The notes: generated by a model not told the origin, from the letters alone. A stretch of DNA of 64,000 nucleotides from Vitis vinifera (GCF_030704535.1 NC_081810.1:1736501-1800500); one strand, 5' to 3'; counted from the stretch's first letter, positions 28,815 through 39,841 are shown. A program made the numbers and translations.

Positions 28815-30972
28815 GTGAAAACCCAACAAAAATCATCCTCACAATTCTTGAATCTGCAGGATATTGAGAACACACCCACCTCCATACCAATCAACTCTAG
28901 ATCCCCCTAGACAAGCCTCGCGCATTCAGAGCGCCTCAGTCAATGAATCTGCCTACTCCAATAAAGCAAACCAAACCAGTCGATCCTGAACCTTAGTTTC
29001 TTGTAGACATACCAGGTCCATCCTCTAGGCTTTAACCAAAGACTTAAGGACTTTTCTTTTGTCCAGGTCATTTGCCCATTTCACATTCCTAAACATGATT
29101 CTGAGCTTCATTTACCACTTGAATCAAAGACTGACCATTCTACTCCTTACTCATCTTTATTTGCTTAACCAAGGTTAAAATCTCCACCTCAAAGCCCTTT
29201 GTGGGCATGCCCAACCGATCGGTAAACTGTGCAAGACGGTAGACCGGTCTTCGACACCTAACCTCTCAACCGCCATCCGACATCATCAGAGACATCATCG
29301 CAAAACCTAGTCACTGACTCACTACCGAATCTTGAATCACGCCATTCTCACCCCCAGCCGAGCTCCCATCAGTCCAATAGAGTCTTAACGAATGGAGGAG
29401 GGCTTCCCCTTCCATTCCTTCCAAAACGACGTCATCCCCATCCACTTGACCCCTTTAGACTCCCGATCCCAAAGAGAAGAAGGAGAAGAAGAGAGGTCCC
29501 GCACCCCCAAAGGAAACAGAAGAGAATGAGATGAAGGAGGGCACCTTGACGCCTCTTCCACTAGTGCTTCGTCAATGCCCCCCATCCGAAAGAGCTTCGA
29601 CAGACTTTGGTCGTTGAACTCTACAAAAGCTTCTACCCCAAGGATGAGCCCTAGGGAGTCATCCTCTCTCCCACAGTTAATTGCTAAAGGCCTGTCCGTA
29701 ACACTTAAACAACCGCAACCCTTCTGGGCTTGGCCCAAACAAAGCAAACCCCCCAACTTTGGGCTAAAAGGCCAATGGCCTTCTAAATACAATGGTCCTG
29801 TAGCCTTATGGGCCTCACTCAGCACATTTAAACACCCACCACTCGGCCCAAAAAGAGCCCTTTCAAATCCCATCCCATCCCATCCGACCCATCAACTGCT
29901 ACAGAATTGAAGGAGACAACCTCACCACCCCATTTCCTGCAGCCACCAAAAGGCGACTCGTTAACCCCGTCTGTTTGGACCGGGCTCAGCTTCTTCCCTT
30001 CCTACTTCACCAAAATCCTTGCCCACTACAAATTGGGTGAAAACACCGTATCTTCGTCTATCGTAGCAACAGTTCCCAATCTTCAAGAACACATCCCTAC
30101 TCCACTAGTGTGAAGGCAAACCCAACACTCTCACTCAAGCTTCCTTCATGACTCCCTCCTTTAGCAAACACTCAGCGGCGTCAAGTGTTTATCTTGTCAA
30201 CTGCAATGAATGCCCCAGAAACCTTTGAGAGCCTCGTGCAAGAACTCTCTCCGCCTCAAAACAGCCATCAAAATCAAACAACAGAAGTGCACCCCCAAAC
30301 AGTGAAATCTTTAACTCCCCTTTAAGGACCATTGCTTTGTAGCCCAAATTTTCAACGTCGACAGCTCTGAAACCAGGACAACGCCTGTAAAACTCTTCCT
30401 TGCTCTGGACCTCACTCTCCCCTAGATAGAGCTAAACTTCGTTTCCAACCACGCCCCCTGTCTTTTAACTATGTCTACAAAAGGCACAACATTAGTCTCC
30501 AACCTAGGACTGTTCCTTCTCTCTGTTGAGAGGCCCACTCTCCTGGCCTCTGTTGTGGGAATGACACCTAACGAACGAAGTTTCTTCGCCAAAAGGATCC
30601 AACCTGCACAAAGTCCCCTCCCCTCAGGAAAGACTAAGGAAAACTTCTTAGCCTTTGCAGTAATAAGCATAAGATGAATCTACCCGCCCCATTCGCACGA
30701 CACTCTAGGTTGAACTTCCTCCCATTCTCCTCCCAAACATTGTTCCACCTTCTCAGCTCGTCATCTCTACAGTAAACTTTCACCCCCTTCAACAAGCTTC
30801 TCAAACTCTGATCCCCGAACCTAATCCAGACTGAAAAGCCCCTTCCCCGTTCCACAATAACTCCTCTCAACCTCCCCACAACCTCCTCTACAGAAAGATC
30901 GAAGGAATTAGAGTCCATTGCAAACCAACTCCGACCTCTCATGACATAGCTAACAATTATTAGGGTCTCCAT
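28815..30972 (-). mobile_element. L1-type LINE fragment (ORF1 and start of ORF2), unit 1
   Basis: Read from 30,972 downward. DLSVEEVVGRLRGVIVERGR and IRFGDQSLRSLLKGV, then (after a frameshift) KKFSLVFPEGRGL and WILLAKKLRSLG, are typical of plant LINE ORF1. VRVLGLPSH near 30,140 and the Gly-rich FERALFGPSGGCLNVLSEA near 29,860 follow. Near 29,020-28,989 MDLVCLQETKV is the catalytic-glutamate motif of the ORF2 endonuclease, then NARGLSRGI and FSISCRFKNC. Stops and frameshifts interrupt all frames. Reverse transcriptase and poly(A) tail are missing, so the 3' part was lost, unlike usual 5'-truncated LINEs. Confidence 0.75.
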
Positions 30973-31482
30973 AATGGAATTGGTTGGTGCTACACTCTAT
31001 TAAACTGTGCTGGATTTTTGCTACAAAAGAAATACCTTCCCTTCAATTCGAAAAAGTTCTGCAACTACCTTTTTGAACCTTAGGTACCTTAAGGTATGAT
31101 ATAAGATGTGTTTGAAATATTAGTTGCTTTTTTATCGAAGTTGCAAATTGCTTGGTTAACTATTTGACATGCAAGGCATAGTACTGTTATTTATCAACTA
31201 GTCTTTAATTTGTTCTTTCAGTTAAGCGGGAGTCAATTATTGTGATTGACATTGTCCAAGCAAATGATTTTAAGAAATTTGAAAACATGGAAAACTTGAG
31301 GGAGTTGTCCTTAAGATCTTATTAGGTTAATCAAATTAATTTTCTTTACACATGTAAACTTCAACTATTAGGTTAATCCTTAGTTTAAAGACCAATTGAG
31401 ATTAGCATGGAACTTGTCTACTTCTAATCTACCATTTGAATTGCATATAGATATGAACATGACATTCATTTTTTATAGGTTA
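30973..31482. other. Unit 1-specific non-coding DNA
   Basis: Upstream end of the LINE and adjoining AT-rich sequence. One isolated copy of the 22-bp repeat motif (CCTTAGGTACCTTAAGGTA) occurs near 31,078. No gene seen. Confidence 0.4.
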
Positions 31483-31636
31483 GTACCTTTTGAACCTCAG
31501 GTACTATTGGTTTCAACCCTAAGTACTATCTTCGTGAGCCTTATGTACTATCTTTTTCTTCGTCTGGTACTACCTTTTCCCTCCTTAGGTACTACCTTTC
31601 TAAACAGTAGGTACTACCCTTCTAACCTTATGTACA
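31483..31636. repeat. 22-bp periodic repeat, block 1
   Basis: GTAC cores fall at 31,483, 31,501, 31,523, 31,545, 31,567, 31,589, 31,611 and 31,632; spacing is 22 in most steps. The approximate unit is GTACTACCTTTTCNNCCTTAG. Confidence 0.85.
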
Positions 31637-31903
31637 CGAGCGAATCCATTACTAACTAGGCGAATCATTTTTTTGTGCCCTTTTTTTCTATTTTTTGCTT
31701 GCTGCTCTTTGTATACAACCTGTATACTCTTGCACGCTTTTTGCGTTTTTATTAACACAATCTCTTTATATAAAAAAAAGAGTGAATCTATTGTTTCATG
31801 GCCACTTAAAAGAAGCTGGGAACTTATGTATATATGTGCTACATGTCTTATAGTTCCATTTATGTCATCGATAATTTAGATATATGACATAATTTTGTTA
31901 TAG

Positions 31904-32010
31904 GTATTGCCTTTTCCTTGCTTAGGTATTATATTTTTAAACCTTGGTATTACCTTTTTCAACCTTAGGTACCCCCTTTTTATTATTTAGGTACCACCTT
32001 TGCGGTTGAA
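31904..32010. repeat. 22-bp periodic repeat, block 2
   Basis: GTATT or GTACC cores occur at 31,904, 31,926, 31,947, 31,969 and 31,991, spaced 22, 21, 22 and 22. Same unit as block 1. Confidence 0.8.
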
Positions 32011-32108
32011 GTATGATTGAATGAATTTTCATGACCATTTGAAAATAAGTCTTGAACTTATCATGAACTTATCTACATATGTGCTACACGTCTTATATTT
32101 CCATTTAT

Positions 32109-32158
32109 GTTAAAAAAGAATGTCATTCTTACACCTAAGAATGACATTCTTTTTTAAC
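32109..32158. other. Perfect 23-bp stem, 4-base loop hairpin
   Basis: The arm 32,109-32,131 is the exact reverse complement of 32,136-32,158, separated by CACC. The stem core is AAGAATGTCATTCTTA. It lies between repeat blocks 2 and 3. Confidence 0.9.
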
Positions 32159-32164
32159 CTTTAG

Positions 32165-32230
32165 CTAATATCTTCTCTTTCTTTAGGTAGTATCTTTTTT
32201 AATTTTAGGTATTACCTTTTTTGTCTACCT
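32165..32230. repeat. 22-bp periodic repeat, block 3
   Basis: Degenerate units start at 32,165, 32,187 (GTAGTATC) and 32,209 (GTATTACC), again 22 bp apart. Confidence 0.65.
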
Positions 32231-32461
32231 CAATTCTTCTATACAGACAGAATACATAATCTCACTTTGGAACGACCATTTGAGAATGTATTTGCAAATT
32301 GAAACTCAAAAATACCTTTTGACACATATGATAGTCCAAGTTATCGAAATTTTATTTCCTTTTGTAGAATATTATTATCATCAAGTATTTAAGTTATCCT
32401 CTATTTTTAATAGTGGTATGTCATTTCTTCAGCTCTTTTGTATGCATGCTTTTAAAGGTGA

Positions 32462-32718
32462 TTGGTTTCTGAATTGGTGCGGGATTTTGAGGCATTTGTG
32501 GAGGAGCACTTCAATCAATGCTCTCAACATTTTCTTCTACCTTATAAGGCCTACATGGAAGGAGCTCCGGTGGGGTGTGATTTTTAACACCAGAAAATTG
32601 CAGATGAAAGTCAAAAGGGATGCTCTACAAGTTTCGAGATCATGCCCTAATGCCTAACTTTCTGGAGGCCTTTTCTGCTAGAGGATTTGATTGCGGTCAA
32701 TTGTTGAAATATAAATAA
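32462..32718 (+). pseudogene. Fragment of a UBE2O-type ubiquitin-conjugating enzyme
   Basis: Three frames in succession read SELVRDFEAFVEEHFNQCSQ with PYKAYMEGAPVGCDF (stop at 32,585), then DESQKGCSTSFEIMP (stop), then MPNFLEAFSARGFDCGQL ending at 32,718. The order matches the C-terminal helices after the UBC fold in large plant E2 enzymes of the UBC23/24/25 (PHO2, PFU) type, where FEEFV..HF and ACKAYMEGA are characteristic; this match is from memory. Frame breaks and the missing catalytic UBC domain make it a pseudogene. Unit 2 keeps only the last portion. Confidence 0.55.
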
Positions 32719-33269
32719 GATTTCTGTAACCCATTTTAGAGTGATTATAAGAAGGGGAAAAAATTTCATTTATTTCTGGATTTCTGTAAAAATATATTAT
32801 TAAAACATTTTTAGATTTAAAGAATCATCTCAGGCGATTATTATTATGATCAATCGATTACAAATGTTATGGTAATCCGTGTGTGAAAGAGGCAAAGGAG
32901 CAACATGATCAAACAAACCTTCAGCCATTATATGAAGTCCCTTCAATCCAGAAGTCCAGACAACAAATATTGAGCAATCTGAACACCTCTGACAATATTA
33001 TCAATATTCATCATATTAGCAATATTCTACTATTCATTGTTCCTGCAATTCCTGAAGCCACATTTCAATGAGGAAAATAAGGACTCAGATAATTCACAAA
33101 ATAAATGATATAAAGGGAAGAAACAAAATACGCACCAGAGGCACGTTGAAGAGATAATTGATATTGTTGAAACACATGGAAAGTGGTTGAAATGGAAGAA
33201 CCATGTTCTTCTACTGCTCGATATTTTATTTCTGCCCAGAATTTAAGATGATTAAATGGGATTTGGCAT
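32719..33269. other. Non-coding DNA downstream of the E2 fragment
   Basis: 32,719-33,080 is shared with unit 2 (60,319-60,688). From 33,081 the two units carry unrelated sequence. No gene seen. Confidence 0.5.
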
Positions 33270-33420
33270 GATTTCTCCAGGGTTTCTTTTGGTCTCGATT
33301 TCATAATGAAGTCAAAAACACATTGATCAGTAATCAGTAATCACCATCTGGATTCTCCTCTGCATTTCAACCATGGCGAAATGCAAAAAGGAGACGGAGG
33401 TTCCCTGAATGGGCACAACA
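33270..33420. repeat. Direct repeat, left copy (about 150 bp)
   Basis: It shares GTTTCTTTTGGTCTC, TTTCATAATGAAGT, ACACATTGATCAGTAATCA and TGCATTTCAACCATGGCGAA with 34,229-34,385. The two copies bracket about 0.8 kb of unit 1-only DNA containing the G-box array. Confidence 0.85.
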
Positions 33421-34016
33421 GGTTTACAAATGCCATGCCATTAACATCACATCAGATAGAACCTCAGAGCAATCCAGACCCTCTAATGGGTATTGTTGAT
33501 ACCAGGTCAACCGAGGAAGGATTCCTCCCTTGGTTGTTGCCGCAAAAGCTTCTGCAAGATGAGAGAGTCCTTGGTATTGCGTACCTGAGTTCTGTTTGAG
33601 TGGAGTTTTTATAGTGCTCAAAGGGGGAAAGCACAAAAGTGCTTAGCTGCCGCCTTGACCTAATGCTGCAATGATGATTGTGTAGTAAGTGACATGACAA
33701 TCATTGCAGTTGCAAGGCAGTTGGTGACTGTGTCAGATGGTATGTCATGACGTAGCTTGCCGTCATTTAAGTATGTTGAAGGTATGGGTGATGGGCAGGA
33801 TGACCCATTGATGTTGATGTATGGATGCGGAAGGTCCCATAAGTCACTCCAATGTTAGAATGCCGTCGTTTCACATATCAGGGAGGATTTGGGGCTATCA
33901 AGAGGACGGGGTTCGCTCAGTGGCCCCAAATGGTCAAGATAAAGTGCTTCAGGGCGCCTCGAAGGTTGTTCGGGTAGTAATGGAAGGAGTGACATGTGGT
34001 TCAATAATGGTACTAT
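33421..34016. other. Unit 1-specific DNA between direct repeats
   Basis: GC content is higher than the surroundings and several 60-80-codon frames exist on both strands without family matches. On the minus strand CTGGTATCAACA (near 33,500) resembles a tRNA-Met primer-binding site, so a degraded LTR element is possible but unproven. Confidence 0.3.
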
Positions 34017-34058
34017 CACGTGAACAGACACGTGGATGTACACGTGGGCAGACACGTG
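34017..34058. promoter_or_regulatory. Array of four G-boxes at 12-bp spacing
   Basis: CACGTG occurs at 34,017, 34,029, 34,041 and 34,053, each six bases from the next (spacers AACAGA, GATGTA, GGCAGA). Plant bZIP and bHLH/PIF factors bind this core. No gene start is evident nearby. Confidence 0.8.
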
Positions 34059-34228
34059 GAAGAAGGTTCCCATAGGTATGTACAAAAACAAGGCTTAGTG
34101 TTTATAGACAATGAACCAAGAATTGGTGAAATTGGAAATGTAAAATGATTGATTTTGAGAAGCATAAATGTTACCCGTACGATGCATTCAGACTTTGAAA
34201 AAGGTGAAAAAAAGGTAGGGTGTTGCAA

Positions 34229-34385
34229 GATTTCTCTAGGTTTCTTTTGGTCTCAATTTCATAATGAAGTAAAAAACACATTGATCAGTAATCACCATCA
34301 CGACATTACCATTTGGATTCTCCTCTGCATTTCAACCATGGCGAAACGCAAAAAACAGACGGAGGTTCCCTGGATGGGTGCAACA
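34229..34385. repeat. Direct repeat, right copy
   Basis: Partner of 33,270-33,420, with an extra ACGACATTACCAT-like insertion near 34,299. Confidence 0.85.
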
Positions 34386-35599
34386 AGTTGCCTAATGCCC
34401 AAAATCTGGCCCAACCCAAATAACCTTTAATTTATTAATTTATTTTTTATGTGTTGAAAACCCCAAAGGCTAAATTTAGGTATCATCCATGGTAAGACTC
34501 GAATCCAAAATCAAGTACCACTTACTCACATCACACTTCCTAATGTTCGCTTTAACCAATTGGGATACCTTAACGGGTCCAAATGAAATTTCTATTTCTA
34601 GAAAATTAGGGTTCAAATATATTCACTATCAATAATAAGAAAATTTAAATCTACTTATAAAGAAAAAATCTAGGATATCAAATTTGCAATCTCAATCACT
34701 GAAAGTAAAGTATATGGTAAAATTTAGGGTTATTTGAATAAAAGCAATAAAATAATCTCATATTTTTAAATATGTTGCTTTCCAATTTTAAACATGAAAG
34801 GGATTGGATTTACAAATTTAGAATCATTTCATATTTTTTAATCAAATAATTCTAAAATTTAAGCTATTAAATACATATATAAATAAGTGAGATCAAATAC
34901 AAATAAATAGATAAAAATATAAACAAATTAAACCAATATATAAAATAATGAGATATAAATGAGGTGGAAAGTAATAAAATCAAATTATAAACGTCACATA
35001 TTATGATTAGACTCAATTTTCAATAAATGTCAATTTGATATTGTAATCAAACCTATGTATTAAGCCAAGTAAATATCAGTAATTTTAAATATTAATGAAG
35101 TAAATTTGTGAAGACAATTGAGAATTCGTTTGGTAATGATTTTAGAAAGTGGTTTTAGTCTAAAAAATTCTTTTGAAAAAAATTACATGTTTGACTAAAT
35201 TATGAGATTTCTCTATGCTTTATGAGCTTTATCAAGAGATTTCGCACATGTTATGAACAAATAATTACTCAACTCATCATACATCATTGTACAACAAGTT
35301 TTTTTTTTTTTAAAAAAAAAAAGAAAGAATGAGGCATGACTATATTATAGTTGAAATTAAAAATAAAAATAAAAATTGATGTGTATATAATCATATGAGA
35401 GTTAAGTTAAACTTTACTTTGGTTATGTTTAAAGATGTGTTGTTAAGTGCTTCATTTTATTTTATTTTTTATTGAGATTTGAACCTAAACCTGTGCTCGA
35501 GATAATTGGCTATATGTTTCCGAGAGATCTATGGATTTTCAAGGAACAACTTTTGAATTGACCAAACTTTTATCCTAAAGAGAAACCAATATCTTTTTT
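34386..35599. other. AT-rich duplicated intergenic DNA
   Basis: From about 34,490 this matches unit 2. The sequence CCAATTGGGATACC near 34,557 is the empty site corresponding to the solo-LTR insertion in unit 2. No gene seen. Confidence 0.5.
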
Positions 35600-37180
35600 C
35601 TTAACATAGACTTGCCCAACCTTAGGTGATGTGCTTACATGACTCTTCCTAGTCTTAAACTTTGTGTGGAACTTCTTTTCTTTCTTTGTTTTTAGGATTT
35701 GATTTATCAGGAAGTTTGACTCACTCACTAGAGTATAACACATGATTGAAACCTATTGAAGAGTCTATTAAAGGATCTACTTTTGTCATGTCCAGGTTTG
35801 TTGCAAACAGTGCAGTGGGGAGTGGAGCTCGTGGAGGACTTCAAAGATAGAGCACTTTCCTAGGCCTTAAGAAAGGTGTTTTTTCCACTAGGAGTCTCAT
35901 ATCTTTATTCACATAATCTAGGCCTGTTTTATCTTTAGTGAACTTTACCTTGCTAGTTATTTCATCATTTGTCCTTTGGTGAAACATCTCATTTTTAGAT
36001 CCGAAATCCTTTCTAATTTTTTTTTTTTAATTTCTAGATATATATATATATTTTTCTCAATCACATTCTCATGTTCACATTCAACAAATTTTATTTTGTT
36101 GACCTTTTCAGTGTTTAGTGAGTTGTCTAATTCATTAACTTTTAAGGCCCTATTATGTAGCTTAATACTATCTATTTTAATTTTTACACTTTCTTCAAGC
36201 AGGGATTTATATGCACTGTATAAACTAGCAAGCTCACACTTAAGATCATCAACATATTCTATATCATGCATGAGATCAGAGTCAGAGTTTATTGACTCAA
36301 CAAAAGCAAGATAATTATCATTTTGATCATATCTACTATCTCCTTAGTTTGAAGACTCACCATCACTTAACTCAGAATCACTCCAAGTAACAAGCATTGT
36401 TTTCTTAATATTTATGAGAACAAGAATAATCCACAACCATGTGTCCCACTCCTCCATAATTAAAACATTCAACCTTTTTATTCTTTGATGATTTTTTTTT
36501 CCTTTTCTTTCATATTATTATCAACTCTTTTTCCTCTTATAGAGTTTGTTTTGTGAAAATTTATTTGATGATCTTTCCTACCTTTTTTTTTAAAACTTTT
36601 AGACAAGAGTGAAAGCTTATCATATGTTAAAAATTGATTATTAGATTTTTCATCCTCTTTACCTTCATTCTTAGAAGCTTTGAAGGTTGCCTCCTTAGGA
36701 TTTTGAAAACCAACCATGATTCTAGTTAGTAAGCCTTTGAATTTTGTACAACTTTACAACAAAAGTTCCCTATTGTGTAATTGATCATGATGTCCTATGT
36801 CTATTTAGTATGTTTGCATGTGACTATCCTGCAAAAACTTATCATGACTCACCTTATTAAAAATATAGAGAGCTGAGTATTGGTCTCACTACCCTTTTTG
36901 TCCACTTTATTCCATTCTTATTTGGATTTTAGTTCATCAGTTGATCGACCTATTCTATCCAGTTTTAATGATGATCCCCAGTTGAATCTAACCATATTCT
37001 AAACCTATTCCCTCTACTTTCTTAAAAAGAATTCTATATATGCTTTCCAATGAGGATAATTATTACCATCAAAATAAGGTGGATTATTTATAGAAGATCT
37101 CATTCTTTTATGGTTTAATGATTTAAGATCTTTATGTTTTTTTATTTTTTTATTTTTTGGCTTTGATACAAATTGAGAGC
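35600..37180 (-). mobile_element. Decayed Copia gag remnant, unit 1
   Basis: Minus-strand reading from 37,177 down shows TTTGTATCAAAGCC (a decayed tRNA-Met primer site), then INNPPYFDGNNYPHWKAYI near 37,090-37,040 (gag N-terminus), a lysine-rich stretch, CFNYGGVGHMVVDY near 36,470 (decayed zinc knuckle), an acidic to coiled-coil segment ECEHENVIEKN near 36,080, and CNKPGHDKS-like sequence near 35,800. Stops break the frame repeatedly. No pol domains or LTR pair were found in the window. Confidence 0.65.
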
Positions 37181-37817
37181 TTAAGACCTTATACCATGAA
37201 ACTATCTAGAGAGAGGGACTTTAGGGGGGAAGGGGAGTGGGGGGAAGGGGAGCGGGAGAGCTTTTGAATAGATAATCTTGTAATATTTGCCCAAAATATC
37301 GAAATTTTAGTTTTTATATGTTATTTAATTGAGATATAATTAATCAAGAAAAACAAATTAAGAACATTCAATCGCACAAAGAGATGCATGATTTACATGG
37401 AAAACTACTCACAAAGATACCTTACAAATGTAAATTAAAACCATGGCTTTGAGACCATAAAGTTAAATTCCATTAAATATAAAATTAGGTATACAGTTTT
37501 ACCTTATAGTTGTTACTTTTTTTGAGACTTATATTATTAGTACCTACACACAATATTTTTGTGCTCCTCTGCTTCTTAATTTAAAATTCTTTTCCAAATC
37601 AAGTTTATTCCGAATTTCTAAAAAAGTCCACTTTATATCTTTTACATCTCATTGTCCTCAATTAACTCAACCATACTTGTTAATTTTGGGTTGATTTTGC
37701 TGCAATATTTAACCTTTATAGGCAGTGTAAATCACAAGACTGCATGTAGAGCCCTAAATCAAGATGAATAAAACAAAATTGTCAACTTAACTAAATAATC
37801 TAATTGGTTTCAAAACA
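37181..37817. other. Intergenic DNA
   Basis: Includes a G-rich tract (GGGGGGAAGGGGAGTGGGG near 37,225), possibly from the LTR of the adjacent Copia remnant. Nothing else recognisable. Confidence 0.4.
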
Positions 37818-38038
37818 CTAAGGTTGTGTTTGTTTTTTGATTGAATAAAAAAAACCAAAATATTTGGTTTTTTCTATTCAATTAAAAGTAACCTATTGAT
37901 ATTAACCAATAAAACTAAATTAAACCTATTGATAACAAGTTTATTTTAGTTATATTGGTTGATATTAATATGTTACTTTTAGTTGAATAGAAAAAGACAA
38001 AATTAATCAAAAGACAAGAAAAAAAAAACACCACCTAA
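37818..38038. mobile_element. Foldback MITE
   Basis: Long inverted arms face each other: TTTCTATTCAATTAAAAGTA with ATTGATATTAACCAAT on the left (about 37,870-37,912) and the complements on the right (about 37,940-37,992, read back as CTATTCAACTAAAAGTAACA). The outer ends CTAAGGTTGTGTTTG and AACACCACCTAAG are imperfect inverted repeats. It is non-coding. Confidence 0.75.
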
Positions 38039-38427
38039 GCATCTACAAAAAAATACAAAAAATTTAAGAAAACAGGACAACACCTAGAATTGAGGTATAG
38101 CTTAAAGATGAGCTAATAAGGGATGGGATACACATCAAATTGATCAAAAATATCAAAGAATATAAGGAGCGGGGATCAATCTTAGTGCTCATCACTAGAA
38201 TTTTGAAATACATGCATATTTTCTAGGGATGTAAAAATGGTGCACATACAATGTTCAAAATAATATTAATAATGATAATCCAATTTTTTAGAATTGCTTA
38301 ATTAATTAAATGAATAAAAAATCTGGTTTTAAAAAGGAATGCACTCAAATCAATATAATGAAAGAACTTTATTAAACAAATTAATTGTTGATTTATTTAT
38401 TGTTTGAACCATGCAAGTTTTTGAAGG

Positions 38428-38590
38428 AAAACCCAAGTCAATACCCTTAATCTATGTTGTTTGAGTTTGAATAGATGTGATTACAGACTCACCAGCCAGT
38501 CCTTTTAGCCATGGCCACTAATTCATACTTTCATGTGTGGAAATCTTATCTGCACTGTGGTCAAGTTGAGCTATAAAAGTCTTATGAAGA
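38428..38590. repeat. Relic of the A/C upstream region ahead of gene B
   Basis: GGAAAACCCAAGTCAATACC, ACTCACCAGCCAGTCC, TGTGGAAATCTTATCTGCA and GGTCAAGTTG match in order the stretch 18,598-18,770. This supports an older duplication giving A and B, with later growth of the gene B promoter region. Confidence 0.6.
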
Positions 38591-39460
38591 CAATCTGCTA
38601 CTTCATTTTAAAGACTTATTGTAGATTAGTATAATCAGTTGCATATGAGATTGTGGAAAACTTTGCAGCCTTTACTGAGTCACATGCTTAAATATAATAT
38701 TTGCTCTATGATGTGGCAGATGAATGCAAATTGATTAGCTGAAAGTAATTTGGTTATGGTGGGAGGAAATTTTGAAACTGATGATGAGGATTCATTAAAT
38801 TGTGTAGTCACAATTTTCTTGGTCAGGATTTGAGTTGATTTTGTGTAGAGCTATTCAGATGAAGCCTCTTTTAAATTTAAATCATGTCAAAATTTAATAT
38901 TAAATTTCTAATAATGATTTTTCACTCACAGTTTCTAATTAGTATTTCTGAGTGCAACAAATTAAAATATGTTGTTTTGGTAATTAAATTACTTTTATTT
39001 TTTAAAATATTTTACGAATCAATATTTTTTACTATTTCTTAATTACCCATGTTGATAAACAAATTTTTTTTGTAATACTCATCCTTGAAAGTTTTGATGC
39101 ACTTAAAAACACATAAAGTCAAAAAACTAAGACGTGTTTGTTTGTTCAGCCTTTTATTGAAAGTAATTTGTTTGTGAATTTTAAATTGTTTATTTTTTTT
39201 TACTTTTTTGTTATAACTTTTTTATAGAATAGAAAAATTCAAAATATTTGACTTTTTCTCTAAATGGATAAAATAATATGTTGGTTTTTCTTGATTTTTT
39301 TTAATACATAATAAAAATAAAATATTATAAAAACAAATAATCTAATACTTAACATTATTAAATACTATTTAGTTTTAAGTTTTATTTTTCTCACTATTAT
39401 TAATATTATTATTTTTATATAACTTAATACATACATATATATATATATATAGATATATCT
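38591..39460. other. AT-rich region upstream of gene B
   Basis: No gene seen. T-rich tracts and an (AT) run precede the 130-bp tandem array. Confidence 0.45.
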
Positions 39461-39841
39461 TTTAAAGATAAACATCCATATGATTTGAATGACAATTCTA
39501 ACTTCAAAAAATTTGAAAATTCAAAACAACTTCAAAAATTTGTAACATTGATAATGACTTCTTTAACACTTGTGGTTACGGTGTATATATTTTAAAGATA
39601 AACATCCATGTGATTTGAATGACAATTCTAACTTCAAAAAATTTGAAAATTCAAACAACTTAAAAAATTTGTAACATTGATAATGACTTATTTAACACTT
39701 GTGGTTACGGTGTATATCTTTTAAAGATAAACATCCATGTGATTCGAATGACAATTCTAACTTCAAAAAATTTGAAAATTCAAAACTACTTCAAAAATTT
39801 CTAACATTGATAATGACTTATTTAACACTTGTGGTTACGAT
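39461..39841. repeat. Three 129-130-bp tandem units upstream of gene B
   Basis: Units begin TTTAAAGATAAACATCCAT at 39,461, 39,591 and 39,720 and end TTGTGGTTACG(G/A)TG. They are near-identical, so the array is recent. It ends about 540 bp before the gene B start codon and has no counterpart near A or C. Confidence 0.93.

Noticed and set aside
34149..34430. 93-codon frame through the right direct repeat
   Set aside because: No domain; the equivalent left repeat does not preserve the frame.
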